A DNA stretch of 64,000 bases from Larix kaempferi (taxonomy: Eukaryota; Streptophyta; Pinopsida; Pinales; Pinaceae): the NCBI GenBank assembly GCA_027924585.1, contig BSBM01000712.1, forward strand, positions 4,118,501 to 4,182,500. The letters run 5' to 3'. Of the stretch, positions 31,858 through 44,740 are shown one piece after another. Position numbers and translations under genes: made by a program. Position 1 is the stretch's first letter, and the number at the start of each line of letters is the position of its first letter. The notes beneath the pieces are model-generated. The model ran no database searches. It had not been told where the DNA came from and saw only the letters and a program-made list of their open reading frames with translations.

Positions 31858-32433
31858 GGTTGTTCAATGACGTGAGTACAAGAACAATAATTGCATAGTA
31901 TGGCTTGGTATAGGGTGTTAACCCTAGTTGTACCAGGACGGGTGAAGGTATTTACCACTGTGTATCCTTTGAAACCTAGACTCATGGGAGGGTTGTGCAT
32001 AGACACGTTCCCCAAGTCGTGAGATGATGACTACTAGTTTCTTATTGAGTTGGCTTGGTCGATAAATTCAACACTTCCATGTACGCATTCTATATGAAGT
32101 TAGGTCAATATAGTTAATGCTGCAACATATTTCATTAGAGGAAAGGATAGGATGTGGAAGATGGAAGTAGGTTAGGGAGGAATGATGGTTTTTTGTAATT
32201 TAGAATAATGTTGTGAGTTAGTAATTTAACAACTTGGTTACTTTTGTGCATTAAAATTATTTCTATACCCATATGTGATGATACACGTATGTTGTGTCAT
32301 TTGCATTGAACTATTGTAAACTAGTGTGATTGTTAGATGTTGGGATTTCTATTTGTTATCTTGAATACTTGGATAAGAATGAGAACATACATGGACTATG
32401 CATTAGACAAATAATTTTTTATAATTAATACAT
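31858..32433 (+). other. Right flank of the giant element, no gene assigned
   Basis: A 74-codon minus-strand frame (31791-32015) straddles the LTR junction and is therefore not an ancestral gene. The rest is AT-rich non-coding DNA. Confidence 0.5.
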
Positions 32434-32513
32434 GCATGTGTATGTATACACTAGCTATGTATACCTACATTGTGCATGTGTATGTATACACTAGCTATGC
32501 ATACCTACATTGT
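32434..32513 (+). repeat. Tandem duplication, 2 x 40 bp
   Basis: GCATGTGTATGTATACAC... occurs at 32434 and 32474 with almost no change; the unit contains a GTATAC palindrome and a CTAGCTAT motif. Confidence 0.85.
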
Positions 32514-32675
32514 GCATGTACACTAGTACAATTAATTGACATATTAATCATCACATAAGTAGTTAATGATTGTAGCGAGTATATTGAATACATATAAATA
32601 TCTATTGGAATTAAATACGCTCGTCGAATTCTATTAATATATGATACAGTAAATTAAATAGGTAAGGTGGGGTGA

Positions 32676-34065
32676 TGTTGGGAAAAATAATTGCTTAGTT
32701 TTACCTCACATAAATTATAAATAAGGGTCAGTAAACTAATGAGATGTTGTGCAAAGTAGTTGCAAAATCAAGACTCAATTGATCACTCTAACTAGGCACA
32801 CCAAGAACCTACTCAAGTAGATACTAATAGGCTGTATGGATCTATTTTGCATGTACATCAAAATGACCAAGAAGAAACCATGTTTTGGTATGTTGATAGA
32901 GAAGGGGTAATAAAACCACAGAGTGCATGAAAAGTAAACCACATTTTGTAGGAAAGTAAACACAGTTCATTCATAGGCCATTGGTTTAGGTCCTGTGATC
33001 TTTTGAAACACTTATTAGATCCTCGGGTTAACAACTTCAAGGTGGTACACCACACTCGGCCGACACACTTGGATGAAATGTAAAGTGTGGGTAAATGTAA
33101 ATTATATGAAATGTAAATGAGAACTATTGAAATGACATACAAAAAAAATGAGACAATTGGGAAACGTATACCAGAGAGTGGGCCCTGCTTCTCTTGGAAT
33201 AGGCTGCAAAGAAAGACTATGACGATAATTTTTTAGTCGGCAACAGGTTCTTTATTCCAACATATGAAAGATTACAATAATCACAATGACCTTTCTCCAA
33301 CCTCTCACTCTCTAACCTATAACTCCAATATGTCCATAGATGAATGATGTATCTCATATTTATACATTTGGCTCAAAGGTTACATCAAGATAAGGTTACA
33401 ACCAAAATGAGTGGATCTCATAACCAACAAATCTTCTAAATGTGTAGATCCAAAACCAACTCATCTTGACCTTATCTAAAGATTGATTCAAGATCAAAAT
33501 AGTGTAACAACATTATCCCCATAGAGATAATGTCTTCGAATGCATCCATGTAGGTCGCAATTCAAAATATGAAGCCACTACCGAAAGTTGTGGTCAAAAT
33601 ACCAATTTTAGATATCTCGCCCATTCGCCCATGAAATCACGGTTTTTTGAGGAGCTTCTTGTTAACCAACTAAATGGCCCATTCTACACATAACCCAAGT
33701 TTTGTATTTCTATGACTCATCTCCATATGTTCAGAACTAATGTTGCAAGTTGTGTTACCATAACTATTAATTCTAGTAGCAACATGGTTTCTTGTAGTAA
33801 CTAGTAGTACTACTAGAACTGCAAATTCTTGTAGTTCGCTGTCGAAACTCCGTTATAAGTTAGGAAACCACAATATATAAGATAAATAACCATCATAACA
33901 TCGGAATTTGATAATTTTAGCATATATATGTCGTGTGGAGCTCATGTGAGGTAAAAATGGATAATTACAAGAATATGGTTAATGAATTGCATGAAGATGC
34001 AAGGATAAAGAAGGTGAAAGAATGAGTAATGGGTATCATAAATGTGTCAATTCTAAGGCCCAACA
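32676..34065 (-). repeat. 3' LTR of the minus-strand LARD-like element
   Basis: 1,390 bp, closely matching 37440-38844. It carries the minus-strand TATA box and AATAAA listed for the element, consistent with LTR function in minus orientation. Confidence 0.8.
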
Positions 34066-35706
34066 TATACCCCACACTCAATTCATTCCATGTCCTCTTG
34101 CAACTAGGATACATAGGAAATAGTGTCACACGAAAAGGGGTTTGTTTGACTTTGAATGGCACAAGGATATGGACGATGATGAGTGGATGATGAAATATGA
34201 AATGGAGATGAAGTGTAAGGAAATGTAGAAATGGTAGAGATCCTCAATACTTTAATATATATGGATTCCCCATATTAGATTACTACCCAGAGAAAGACAT
34301 TGCTTACCCAACTTTACCTTTTATGAGATAAATGCTTCATTGAAATCTACAAATGATGATCTGAATTCTGGCCCTCTTGATATGGAAATGCATATGCTGA
34401 TTTGAGAGGAGAACACTGAAATTTGACTGCATGATATGGAGAGAAGATTGTTGCAAATTAATTAAAAATAGCTATTGCCATTAGGTTGGAAGTTTTGTTG
34501 TATGGTGGAAACAAGTTTGTTGATGTTATTGAGGATGTGCTTGAAGATACCATTGATTTTGACGACTTGAAGGATCTTAGAAATGTACTCTTGTCGTTGG
34601 TTCTACAAACTTTTAATGATAATCATGTTGGATATGCTATTGGTTGTTGATTTTGCAAGGCTTCTACAAGAAATCGATCTTACTTGAAATTCATGCTAAT
34701 GCAAATGTTGTTGTTTTATTTCCTTGCTCTCTTACTGCTCTCTGTGGATCGTCGAAAGTGATGGTTCATATAATGAACTAGTATCTATCTAACGTTGCTA
34801 AATTTTTTAAGCTTTTGAAAGTGAAACCTGATAAAGCACATCTCTGAAACTTGTTCCATGTCTGGTCAAATGATATTTGTTCATATTCAAGCTCTGAATC
34901 ACAATGTATTCTAATTTCTATTATGTAGGAACATATGTGACAAGATACCACATAATTAAATAGGAGACCAATGATGCTCTAAAAGTGTTGTTGGATATTT
35001 CTGGAAAAAAGAGACTCTACTGGCTCTTGCACTCAAACATTAGCAAGTGAGATATTTGACCTGCAAAATTTCATGTATGAAAGGTACAAGATGTGCACTT
35101 AATGCAAGTTTCACAATCATCATAAACATATGGCTTTCCCGACCACTTACATCTTAGTTTGAATGGTGAATACATATCTAATAAAGAAATGCAAACAAGA
35201 TGAAAGGAATATATTCAACATTATATTGGATAAAGTTTATGTAGCAAGTGATTGTTTCCAAATATATAAGTGCAACATCTTAATGTGAATGGAAAGGAAT
35301 TTTGCAAGCCAAAAGGATAGGAGGAAAACTATCTTGATCAAATTTGGAATAAAACCTATATCTCCAGATTTAGAAAACTGAATGAACTTCCATGTAGTCT
35401 GGTAGCTAACAGACAATTTTCCAACATAGGCGAGTTACTGGAATAGCAAATTCTAGTAGTTGGTACAAGAAGTCCCGTAATTTCCATTTTTCTCCTAAAT
35501 TCCAAACTGGATTGGGCTAATTTTTGATGAGCATGTTAGGATTATCATGATGCACTATCATACAAATTTTGAGCAAGATACAGTTCAGGGTTTTTGAAAA
35601 AACCATAAAATCACTGTAGGTGATGATGGTTCATTTCTCGAAAAATATGAGCTAGTTTGACTCGAAACTTTGAGGATTTGTTCATCATAACTTAGTGCAT
35701 TTGTAA

Positions 35707-36004
35707 CACTGTGATTTTGAACCCATTGCATTAAACATGTAAATGATGTAATATTGTTACAAAATCACTATGAGGAGCTCAAGGCCAAGTCCCTGCCATC
35801 GATTTATCGTTTATGTTTCGACAATTAAAAAATTTATGCATGTGGATTGTGTGCTAGCCTGACACGATGGAAATTATAAATACGATGGAAATATGCATTT
35901 TAATAAAAACACCCACAACTATCTATGCAAGGGAACACAAGTATGGGGGCATGAGTTTTACAAGGTATAGGTAGATAAATATTCAAACCCTTGAAGCCAA
36001 TAAT
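35707..36004 (+). repeat. Diverged 5' fragment of the 28151-type LTR
   Basis: Shares ordered blocks with 28160-28445: TGAGGAGCTCAAGGCCAAG, ACCCACAACTA with CTATGCAA, and ATTCAAACCCTTGA. It also keeps a TATA-like TTATAAATAC in the equivalent place. Only about the first 300 bp of the 1.64-kb LTR are present, so this is an old truncated copy of the same family. Confidence 0.75.
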
Positions 36005-36062
36005 GTCAAGTCAAGTATCCTAACATGCTCATGATGAGGTAGAGTACATCTAATATGTGTTG

Positions 36063-36242
36063 AAAGTATCATAGGGAGTGGAGGATGATGAAAGTTGGAG
36101 TATGAACTCTGTATTATTAGTGGAACAGAGTTGTTGCATGCTGCAAATGACTAAAGTATCATAGAGAATGGAGGATGATGAAAGATAGAGTATGAAATCT
36201 ATATTATTAGTGGAATAGAGATGTTGCATGATGAAAATGACT
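36063..36242 (+). repeat. Tandem duplication, 2 x 90 bp
   Basis: AAAGTATCATAG followed by GGATGATGAAAG, TATTATTAGTGGAA and TTGCATG repeats at 36063 and 36153 with scattered substitutions. Confidence 0.85.
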
Positions 36243-37419
36243 AATTGATTGGAATGGCCAAAGATGAACTAGGACAGAGGAAAGGAAATATTCCTTATAT
36301 GAAGAATATCTAACTATAGATATCTGATGATGATCATTGCAGATGACTCCTCCTTATTGCTATACCGTTAAACTATAATTAGAGCTGAGAAAACGTTTAT
36401 GCAAAAATTTATTCACTACCCTACCCTACTTGAGATACCCTACTTGAGAAAATAGAAATATATTCTCAAGTGTAAGCATACTTTCAATGCAACCATGTGC
36501 GTAACACGATCAGGGATCGACCAGTCTATTTGATTTTGCAGCAAGAGATGTTGAAGAAGGAATTGATTCTTAGTCTTGATGATATGATTAAACCACTGTT
36601 CAATATAATTGTTGCTCATTTTGTTCTCTTATTCATCATCATTGATTTATAAGTCCTCCTTTATCACACACTATAAATATTTAATCATTTGAATATAGCA
36701 CAAAGGATTCAGGCACAAACTACCAAGAAACTCTTCAATCTTAGGTTCCAATAACTTCTCTCCATCAAATGTCATCCATGGCTCTTTAGTCTCCTCTCTA
36801 GATCTATAACAAGAATCAAGGATAACTTCCAAATCTACTTGTTGCTCATGGATGTTTAGCTCCTCTATGCCTTCTTGAGTTGCATATATGTTCTTTATGG
36901 TTGTCAATATTTTCTCTTCCTTGTATGTAGAGACCCCAGTTGCTACTAGGATCTGAGATATTCCTTGAAGAAACATTATTATCTTCCCAACAAATCTTTG
37001 GCCTACTTGAAGGATTCATGCTGGATGATAATTCCTATTTTCTACATGGATTAGTGTATAGTTTTTTTTTTTTTAAATTAAAAGTTACTTGTTCTATGCA
37101 GAGCAAACTTTAGAGAAAAGAACATACTCAGGCACCCCATGCTATGAAGAACGTATTGTCACCAAGTTCTTTACATGAAGCTCTTCCTTCTTCCATGCAT
37201 CAAACTGAAATAAAAGGACTAGACACCAAATTACCACTGCACTAACTCATCCAACACCAAGATATTCTAAATCTATTGAGATAGTGTACCCACTGTAGCG
37301 GGCTAGCACACAACTTCTTACCTCTCATCTTACTGAACTCTCTAGTTGTGTTTTAGGACCTGGAAAATCTATAAGAAAAGATTACCTAAGAAACAAATTA
37401 GGCCCCAATTTTTTAACAC

Positions 37420-37439
37420 CTCCCAAGCAATGACGCCAA
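37420..37439 (-). other. PBS-like site of the LARD-like element
   Basis: The minus strand reads TTGGCGTCATTGCTTGGGA beside the right LTR. This resembles the TGGCGCCGTTGCCGGGGA-type PBS of Athila/Tat gypsy elements with several C-to-T or G-to-A changes. It sets the element's orientation. Confidence 0.55.
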
Positions 37440-38844
37440 TGTTGGGAAAAATAATTGCTTAGTTTTACCTCACATAAATTATCAACTCGAGTCAGTAAAC
37501 TGATGAGATTTCATTCAAAGTATGTGTAGAATCAAAACTCAATTGGTCACCCTAACTAGGCACACCAGTAGCCTACTCAAGCAGATACTAACAAGCTATA
37601 TTGAACTATTTTGCGTGTAGATCAAAATGACCAGGAAGCAACCATGTTTTTGTATACTGATAGAAAAGAGGAAATAAAACCAAACATTGCATGAAAATAA
37701 AAACCACATTTTGCAAGAAAGTAAAATGAGGTCACTGAAAGGCCATTGGTTCAGGTCCTGTGATCTTTTGAAACACTTAATGGATCCTTGGGTTAACAAC
37801 TTGAATATCTAGTACATACCACACTTGGTTGGCACACTTGCATGAAATGTAAAGTGCGAGAAATGTAAATTACATGAAATGTAAAATACAAGAAATGTAA
37901 CTGAAAACTATTGAAATGACATACAACAAAAATGAAACACTTGGGAAGCATATACCAGAGAGAGGGGGACCTTCCTCTCTTGGGATACACTGCCAGGAAA
38001 TACTATGACGAGAAGCTTTTAGTCAGCATCAAGTTCTTTATTCCAAAATATGAAATATTGCAATGATCACAACGATCTTTCTCCAACCTCTAAATCTAAC
38101 AGGTCCATAGCTAAGCGATACATCTCATATTTATAAATTTGGTTCAAAGGAGAAGAGGTTACATCAAGATAAGGTTAGATCCAAAATGAGTGGATCTCAT
38201 AACCAACAAATCTTCTAAATGTGTAGATCCAAAACCAACTCATATTGACCTCATATAAAGATTGATTCATGATTAAAATAATGTAACAACATCATCCCTA
38301 TAGAGAGAATGTCTTCGAATGCATCCATGCAGATTGTAGGTCAAAAGATGAAGGCATTACAGGAAGTTGTGCTCAAAATATCAGTTTTAGAGATCCTGTG
38401 AAATTGCCTATCAAATCATAGTTTTTCGAGGAGTTTCCTTGTTGGCAAATAAATGAACCATTATGAACAAAACCCATGTTTTGGATTTCCACGTCTCATC
38501 TCCTTATGTTCAGAATTAATGTTGCAAGTTGCACTACCAAAACTGCTAATTCCAGTAGCAACATGGCTTCATACAGTAACTAGTAATACTACCAGAACTG
38601 CAAATTCAAGTAATTTACTGTTGAAACTCCACAATAAGTTAAGAAACCGCAATATCTAACATAATTAACCATCATAACATGGCAATTTGATTATCTTAGC
38701 ATATATATTTCATGTGGAGATCATGTGAGATAAAAATGGATAATTACAGGAATATGGTTAATGAAGCACATGAAGATGGAAGGATAAAGTAGATGAAAGC
38801 ATGACTAATGGGAATCATAAATGTTTCAATTCTGAGGCCCAATA
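37440..38844 (-). repeat. 5' LTR of the minus-strand LARD-like element
   Basis: 1,405 bp, partner of 32676-34065; the CCCAACA end has changed to CCCAATA. Confidence 0.8.
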
Positions 38845-38988
38845 GGTGCCGTAAATTTTTGGGGAAAAATGACATATTCATTTATAAGCTAACATGAAAA
38901 GAAATACTTTCTAGCTAATATTTATTGTTGTTCAATTCATTTTTATTTTTTTTACATATATTTTTCCCTAAAATCTAGAAGGGGTGGT

Positions 38989-39551
38989 TGATGGCCCATA
39001 AATGAGGGTGGTTGAGGAAACTTGGGAAAAGTGTATGGAAGAGAGTTGAGAAAAGTTGTAGAAGGAATTTTCTATTATTTGGGAGTTGTGAAGATGTTGA
39101 GTTTGTTGAGAGGTGGAAGAATTCTTGGAAGAAACATTTTCATGGAATAAGTTCTTAGAGATATTGTGCATTATTTTCTTAGTGCCATGGGCACATAGGG
39201 AAAAGAAGGCGAAAGGTTTCTTGGAGCTAGGAAGCGAGCTAGGCTCCTAGTTGGCAGGGAGGTTTAATTCCATTATGGACATTGATGGAGGTGAGCTAGG
39301 CTCCTAGTTGGCAGGGAGGTTTAATTCCATTATGGGCATTGAAGGAGGTGAGCGTAGAAGCTTGTAGATGTTGGAGTGACTACTACATTCTTGGACAAAT
39401 TCGACATTTAAATAAGTATTTTTCTATAAGTTATTGATTAAAATTTATGTCATGCTTATTATTTACTATTGTCATGACTATACGAATGTTTTGATGTTAG
39501 TTAGTAAAGTGTTGATGTTTAATTAAGGAAGTGAGGTGAAGAGGCTTTACA
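38989..39551 (+). repeat. Copia-like LTR preceded by a PPT-like tract and followed by a PBS
   Basis: Begins TGATGGCCCATAAATG and ends CTTTACA. A PBS-like TGGTATCAAGCC (39554-39565) follows. A purine-rich GAAGGGGTGG directly precedes it, as expected of a 3' LTR, so one LTR shows features of both ends. It contains a 57-bp tandem duplication (39236-39292 and 39293-39349, unit starting GAGCTAGGCTCC). Confidence 0.6.
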
Positions 39552-39553
39552 CA

Positions 39554-39565
39554 TGGTATCAAGCC
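39554..39565 (+). other. Met-tRNA-type PBS of copia-like element
   Basis: TGGTATCAAGCC, one deletion away from the TGGTATCAGAGCC consensus. Downstream, 39566-40330 has no readable gag, so the coding part is lost. Confidence 0.65.
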
Positions 39566-40339
39566 ATATATTCTAACACACTAGGTCTAGTGGGGCCATC
39601 ATGTATAAAAACTATGCGAAGTAAAACTAAAATAAGATTTGTTGAGGCATAATAGTTTTCTATTTAGTATGAGATTAAATATTTGCAAGTAAAATGTGTT
39701 CATAAAATAAGAAGCACCTTTAGGAAGTTCCTAAAAAAAAATTACAATTAAATTGGGAAATTATTAAAACCTTGAACTAAACTTGATTTACATCGATGCA
39801 AAGACACGGGGCATAAATATTTGGCACACGAATTCCTTTTTGATAACCGATCTAGATACTTTGCAATTTCAAGGAACCATCTTACAAAACAAATTTCGAG
39901 TGTAGGGAAGTTAAGTACTCACCCAGTCAAAATATTTGTTGTAGACAAAGTTAAAAAAAAATTGTAGGTACATACTTGTGTCCAGGCAACAATTTAAGAA
40001 CAACAATTTAAGATCCATCCTTAGAAGGTTGATTTGCTATAATGTTAGGCTTACAAAATTTCTATTACCAACCCCATTAGATAGATTCATTACTTTGAAT
40101 TTACCAATATGAATGGTTCTTTATGTATTATTTATTAGTCAAATTTCATTTCCCCTCTTAATAAGCAACGGGACCAAGGTAGCTCGTTCTAGTTCGTGAA
40201 GCATATGCAAATCCATTTTGTGGAGAAGCCTCATTTGCAAGAACAAAACAATTCCTCATGTTCGTTGGCCCTGAAGATAAGCAACCTAAATCTCTCTCAT
40301 CATAATGGAGTCTGAAAGAAAAACTCTGAAGTGGGCATC

Positions 40340-40429
40340 TTTGACAGAAAAAATATGAAGTGGACATCCTTCACATTCAATTTCTTTGACAGAAAAAATA
40401 TGAAGTGGACATCCTTCACATTCAATTTC
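40340..40429 (+). repeat. Tandem duplication, 2 x 45 bp
   Basis: TTTGACAGAAAAAATATGAA... is repeated at 40340 and 40385 with no mismatch seen. Confidence 0.9.
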
Positions 40430-41380
40430 ATTGACTCTCACTTCTTCAATCATGCCCATTGCACAATGCTATTATTTAATCATCAATCTCTTTTGGAAAT
40501 ATGAATATGTATACTCTTAAGCTAATATATTCCTACAATATCGATTCTGCTCCTTCACTTATTATCTTTTGCCCTATCATTCTAAATTGGTGGATTCTCT
40601 ATCCTCACCTAAGTATGAACATGGGACCGAAATCATGCTTTTGGAGATCATCCCCACCGAGGAGAATGCATGGTGCTTGAATTTCAATAGAGTTTTGTGG
40701 CCTGAAAGGGATCAAAAGCCTGGTTACAACCTCATTGAATATATATGTGCAATCAATCCGTTCTTTCTATCTCAAAATAGTCGTCATTGAATCCTTCATG
40801 GATAGAAATTCATCAGGGATGGCTAAACCCATTCATGACTTTTTTTTTGAGCCAAGAGTATTTTAAAAAAAAATTGTGACAAAAGAGAATAATAATTAAA
40901 CTGCATACATTTATATCCATGTCATTTTCTTCACACTTGTATGCCAAAAATAAATTATAACCATCCCCATATATATAGGTGCATTTTTCTTTCAAGGTCG
41001 TTTTGAGACCTACGGGTCTGGTTTATAGGACATCTCTTTTTTAAATCAAAATTCAGAGTTGATTAAAAAACACAAAGATAAAAAATCTCTTGGTTTTTAA
41101 CTATACTTTTGCATACCATAACGAGCTTTGCGAATTATGAAGTGGGTGTGGTGTGGTTGTTGAAACTAAGGAGATATTGTGCTTTGCAAGAAAATTAGCG
41201 TTGTGAGTAGTAACGATTATGTGCTAGTGTCCATTTCCAATGAGCAATATCTTGGCTTGACTTTTGATGGGTGACCATATCCAATGCACTTTTAGTTTCA
41301 ATAGATTGTTACATATACAAGTTATTAAAACCTAGAAATAACCTATATTTATTGGATTATAGTTTTATCTACTGTTTATC
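40430..41380 (+). other. AT-rich stretch without identifiable gene
   Basis: Contains a 73-codon plus frame (40569-40790, starting MPYHSKLVDSLSSPKYE) with fairly balanced composition but no known motif and no supporting context. Otherwise low-complexity A/T runs. Confidence 0.4.
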
Positions 41381-41382
41381 AA

Positions 41383-41700
41383 ATTAGCACAACCACATAA
41401 CTTGTGGTTGGTGAACACCAATAGACCTCAAATTAAGTTAAATGTTACCAACAAATTAAATGTGTTATTTGTTCTTCATGTGTAGTTGTAATCATCATTC
41501 TTCTTCTACTTAAATGGGTTCTCTGCCACTAAGTACAGTTATCCATGCATTAGCTACAAGTTATTTTATATATATATTTTTTTTATAATTGTTTATCTCG
41601 AATTTGGAACAACGACCATAAAATCAATCAATCTAAACAATACACTTATCTCATCCTCCTCAAGCAATCTAGTGGAAATTAATCTCCATTCCAAATCATA
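41383..41700 (-). repeat. Diverged copy of the hairpin-ended foldback family
   Basis: On the plus strand the end reads TTAGCACAACCACATAACTT, followed by GTGGTTGGTGAACACC, then GTTATCCATGCATTAGCTAC and an A/T core. These are the landmarks of the 46565-48160 family, here in minus orientation. Confidence 0.6.
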
Positions 41701-42800
41701 AATAAAGAAAATAACAAATAAACAATTAATATTAAAATAATATTACATATTAAAAAAAAAATAACTCTCAATATCTTATAAGTAACCACAGCTATAGTTT
41801 ATCATACTATTTTTTTTTTTAAAGAATGGAATTCTAATACATAGTTCCACAATCTTAATTTTGTGGATAAAAGTACAATTTTTGAACATTATTGAAATCT
41901 AATACATAATTCAGCTTGTGAGACGTGCATATCATGCTATGGAAATTGATGCCAATTCAGCTATAACTTCCCATCCTGAGTATCTACTCTCTAAAGACTA
42001 TAACATACTACTTATAAACCTATATAAGATCACAGTAAATTATTGTGGGCGTCCAAGTTACCAGTCACATGTTTAACTTTCTCATTTTTACGTCGAACTC
42101 TTCCATTGCTTTAGTGGGCAAAAAAGTGAGAACTCTCGTGCCATACTTTTTTTTGGCATTTATATTTGTATTGGGAGGTAGAAGGAAAGTGCAGATATTA
42201 ACAGATGGAATGAAGTTGCGTTCATTGCTTCTCACCAACCGAAATCCACTTGTTTTGTGAGTATGCCATGCGGCTCCAATTAGACAAATACAGTTCTGCT
42301 GTAGTAGGGAGCAGCCTTGTTTTTCAGGACGATGGATCGAAAGGAATTTTATTTAATAATGAAATATAAATTACATATTAAGATTTCTGAAAATATACAT
42401 TATTTTACAATAGAACATAAGGAAAACGTTTAACATGGATATCTAATACTAAAATTTCATTATAAATAAATGAAATATAAATAATAAATAGTGAAATGAA
42501 CCTCCCGTTCATGCAGGATAATTCGTACAGGAAAGTATTTCCACTGATTATTTTTCAAACGATGAAAGTGAAAAAAGGGAAAGAAAATCATGATACCATA
42601 AGTTATGCATCTTTTGGAATTGTTGTGAGAATATTGGCGCAAGAAACTGTTTCATGGCATGCATTGTCCAATGAATATCTTGCTTGACATTAAAACTACG
42701 CACTGTGCTGCTTGTGTTAAAATCTCTTTCGCTTTGTGAATACTTTCGGTAGAAGAACACAGCAATTTATGTCTCTCCTATTAGCCTCTCACTGCCTTCT
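41700..42800 (+). other. AT-rich DNA, nothing assigned
   Basis: Poly-A/T runs and ORFs of under 75 codons in several frames. No domain, tRNA or clear repeat boundary was recognised. Confidence 0.4.
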
Positions 42801-42962
42801 AACTTCCTTAATTGTATTCTGTATCTACCTCTTCTTTTAAATAGACTTTTAACCTAATAAAATTAGACAACTATCAGCTACAACTTCCTTCATTGTATTA
42901 TGTATCTACTTCTTCTTTTAAATAGACTTTTAACTTAATAAAATTAGACAACTATCAGCTAC
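42801..42962 (+). repeat. Tandem duplication, 2 x 81 bp
   Basis: The unit starting AACTTCCTTAATTGTATT and containing TCTTCTTTTAAATAGAC and ACTATCAGCTACAA is repeated at 42801 and 42882 with few differences. Downstream (42965-43250) GTTATCCATGCATTA-like motifs of the foldback family recur in degenerate form. Confidence 0.8.
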
Positions 42963-43259
42963 AATAGTTATTTTTTCATAATTATTCAGCTAATAGTTAT
43001 TCATGTCTAGCTACATGTTATCACCCAATTTACAATTATCCATGCATTAAGTACAAGTTAATAGTTATATTTATTTATTTTTATACTTGTTCAAGTATGA
43101 GTTATCCATACTTAACTACATGTTATGATGGTCCCTTTTCCCATTATCTACCACTAACTGCAAGTTATGTATTCATTAACTACCACTTTATTTATTCATT
43201 AGCTACCAACTATGGATGAATTAGCTACCACTTATCATTTCAGCAACTACTAGTGCCTA

Positions 43260-44740
43260 TCCACATAACAATTTGATGAGAAACATTATGTTAATTACAA
43301 GAATTTTAATTGGTGATGTCGTGTTAATTACAAGAATCGATGACCTATATACAATGTAGGATTGAGTAAATACAAACCAAAAAAATACTGATGAGCGAGT
43401 GTAATGACCTATATGATGTAGGAATGAGTAATTGCACATGAAAAACTAAGATGAGCGACTCTAATCGATCCTTAGGCTTTCTTCAAAATTGATTAGGTAA
43501 ATCTAAATGTGTCAGCCTTTCTGAGTTCAGAACAATCTTATCAGATATGGACTACAGAAATTGGAACTTATTCTCAAAGTTTGTCCATATGGTTCTGTCC
43601 CAGCAAAATCCTATTTGAAGATGTTATTTTCGACTAGAACATGAAATCTAACAATACACATCTCCAAAGATGGATTGGTCGATTGATAGTTGTACGGAAG
43701 GAGTTTTGATATTCATCTAAATATGCAATAGGCTTGTCACAAACCTAGTTTCATTAGCTCTCATAGTGAGTAGATTGTTCCACTGAGGCTGACCTCGACC
43801 AAGGTTGTATACCCATTCTAAAGGCGTGGGGGATTCCTTGTCAGCAAAAAAATATAATAGCCTTGTCACAGTCTATAAATTCTTTACTAGAAGTGCTTGT
43901 AATTTGTTCCCTTAGTAAGTGTGTTATAATATTTTAATTATATTTGATTTAAATAATATAATTAAATATTCATAACAAGGTGTAGGTGTTGAATACGTAT
44001 AAATGTTTTGATTGTGTGAGGGAAAAGGCAATATTCCCAAGTCCTTGGTGGAATACAAAGTTAATATGAATATTGGGGTCTTTTCCAAAGGCTTGATTTA
44101 ATTCGGATCTTGGGGGTTGAGACTCGGAAGAATTGAATGTCGAGAGAGGAGGAGAAGAGATAACATCAAAGCTGAAGTGGACAATGGATCAGTTGTGAGA
44201 AAGACACAGTTGTGAGAAAAACACAACAGTGAGATCTGGGCTATGAAAAGCCTAGACAGAGAAACACAGAGTAAATATGCCACATGCATGGGTGAGGCTC
44301 AAAGATGGTTCTTCGAGCCTCACCTCTCAAACTATACTACGAAAGACACTCAGAACCAATAACCCAATAATAAATCAATAAAATAAGAGAAAGGTAGGAT
44401 GCCAAAAATAATAGTTTGCTTTATTGAGAAGGCATAAAACCCTTTATATAATATTATTACAATGTGCCTTGAAGCCATACCATGGAACAAAGCCATGAGA
44501 TACCAAATACCATGGATGGGTGTGTTCTAAACTATGAACTACATGAAAGATTCCAAAACCATAGATGAGAGAGGATGGCCTCTCCATTTAATGCTTTTAT
44601 GATGAATGAGAGAGGGTGACATCTCCATTTAATGCTTTTATGACTTATACATCTGAACTTAGACTATATGCCCCCCTAAAATTTGGATCATCCCCCCCCC
44701 CCAAGAAATTGATGGTCCCCATCATTTATGCTAAAAAGAG
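43260..44740 (+). other. Repeat-derived non-coding DNA
   Basis: No gene is seen. A 9-bp perfect stem (GTGAGGCTC...GAGCCTCAC) lies at about 44292-44323. A roughly 50-bp duplication containing CTCCATTTAATGCTTTTATG lies at 44560-44640. A TATA-like CTTTATATAATATT near 44451 suggests LTR debris, but boundaries could not be set. Confidence 0.4.

Larger units (their letters stand above)
34066..37439 (-). other. Interior of the LARD-like element, no retroviral domains
   Basis: The longest frame is a 101-codon minus-strand ORF (36671-36976, starting MFLQGISQILVATGVSTYKE) that resembles nothing I know. On the plus strand, 34450-34650 has a short clean stretch (VLLYGGNKFVDVIEDVLEDT, then IDFDDLKDLRNVLLSL) that could be a captured gene fragment, but stops surround it. 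A fragment of the 28151-type LTR and a 90-bp tandem duplication are listed separately. Confidence 0.45.
32676..38844 (-). mobile_element. Non-autonomous LTR retrotransposon (LARD-like), minus strand
   Basis: Direct repeats at 32676-34065 and 37440-38844 begin TGTTGGG. The left copy ends CCCAACA, a perfect inverted terminus; the right copy ends CCCAATA. Flanking bases are GGTGA and GGTGC, a 5-bp target duplication with one change. Orientation is minus: the PBS-like sequence lies left of the right LTR, a G-rich PPT-like tract (GAGTGTGGGG, minus strand) lies right of the left LTR, and a minus-strand TATAAATA (33357-33364) precedes AATAAA (near 33251). The roughly 3.4-kb interior shows no gag or pol motifs, so it would depend on another element's proteins. 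Confidence 0.8.

Noticed and set aside
31791-32015. 74-codon minus-strand ORF at the right LTR border
   Set aside because: It crosses the retrotransposon insertion junction, so it cannot be an original gene.
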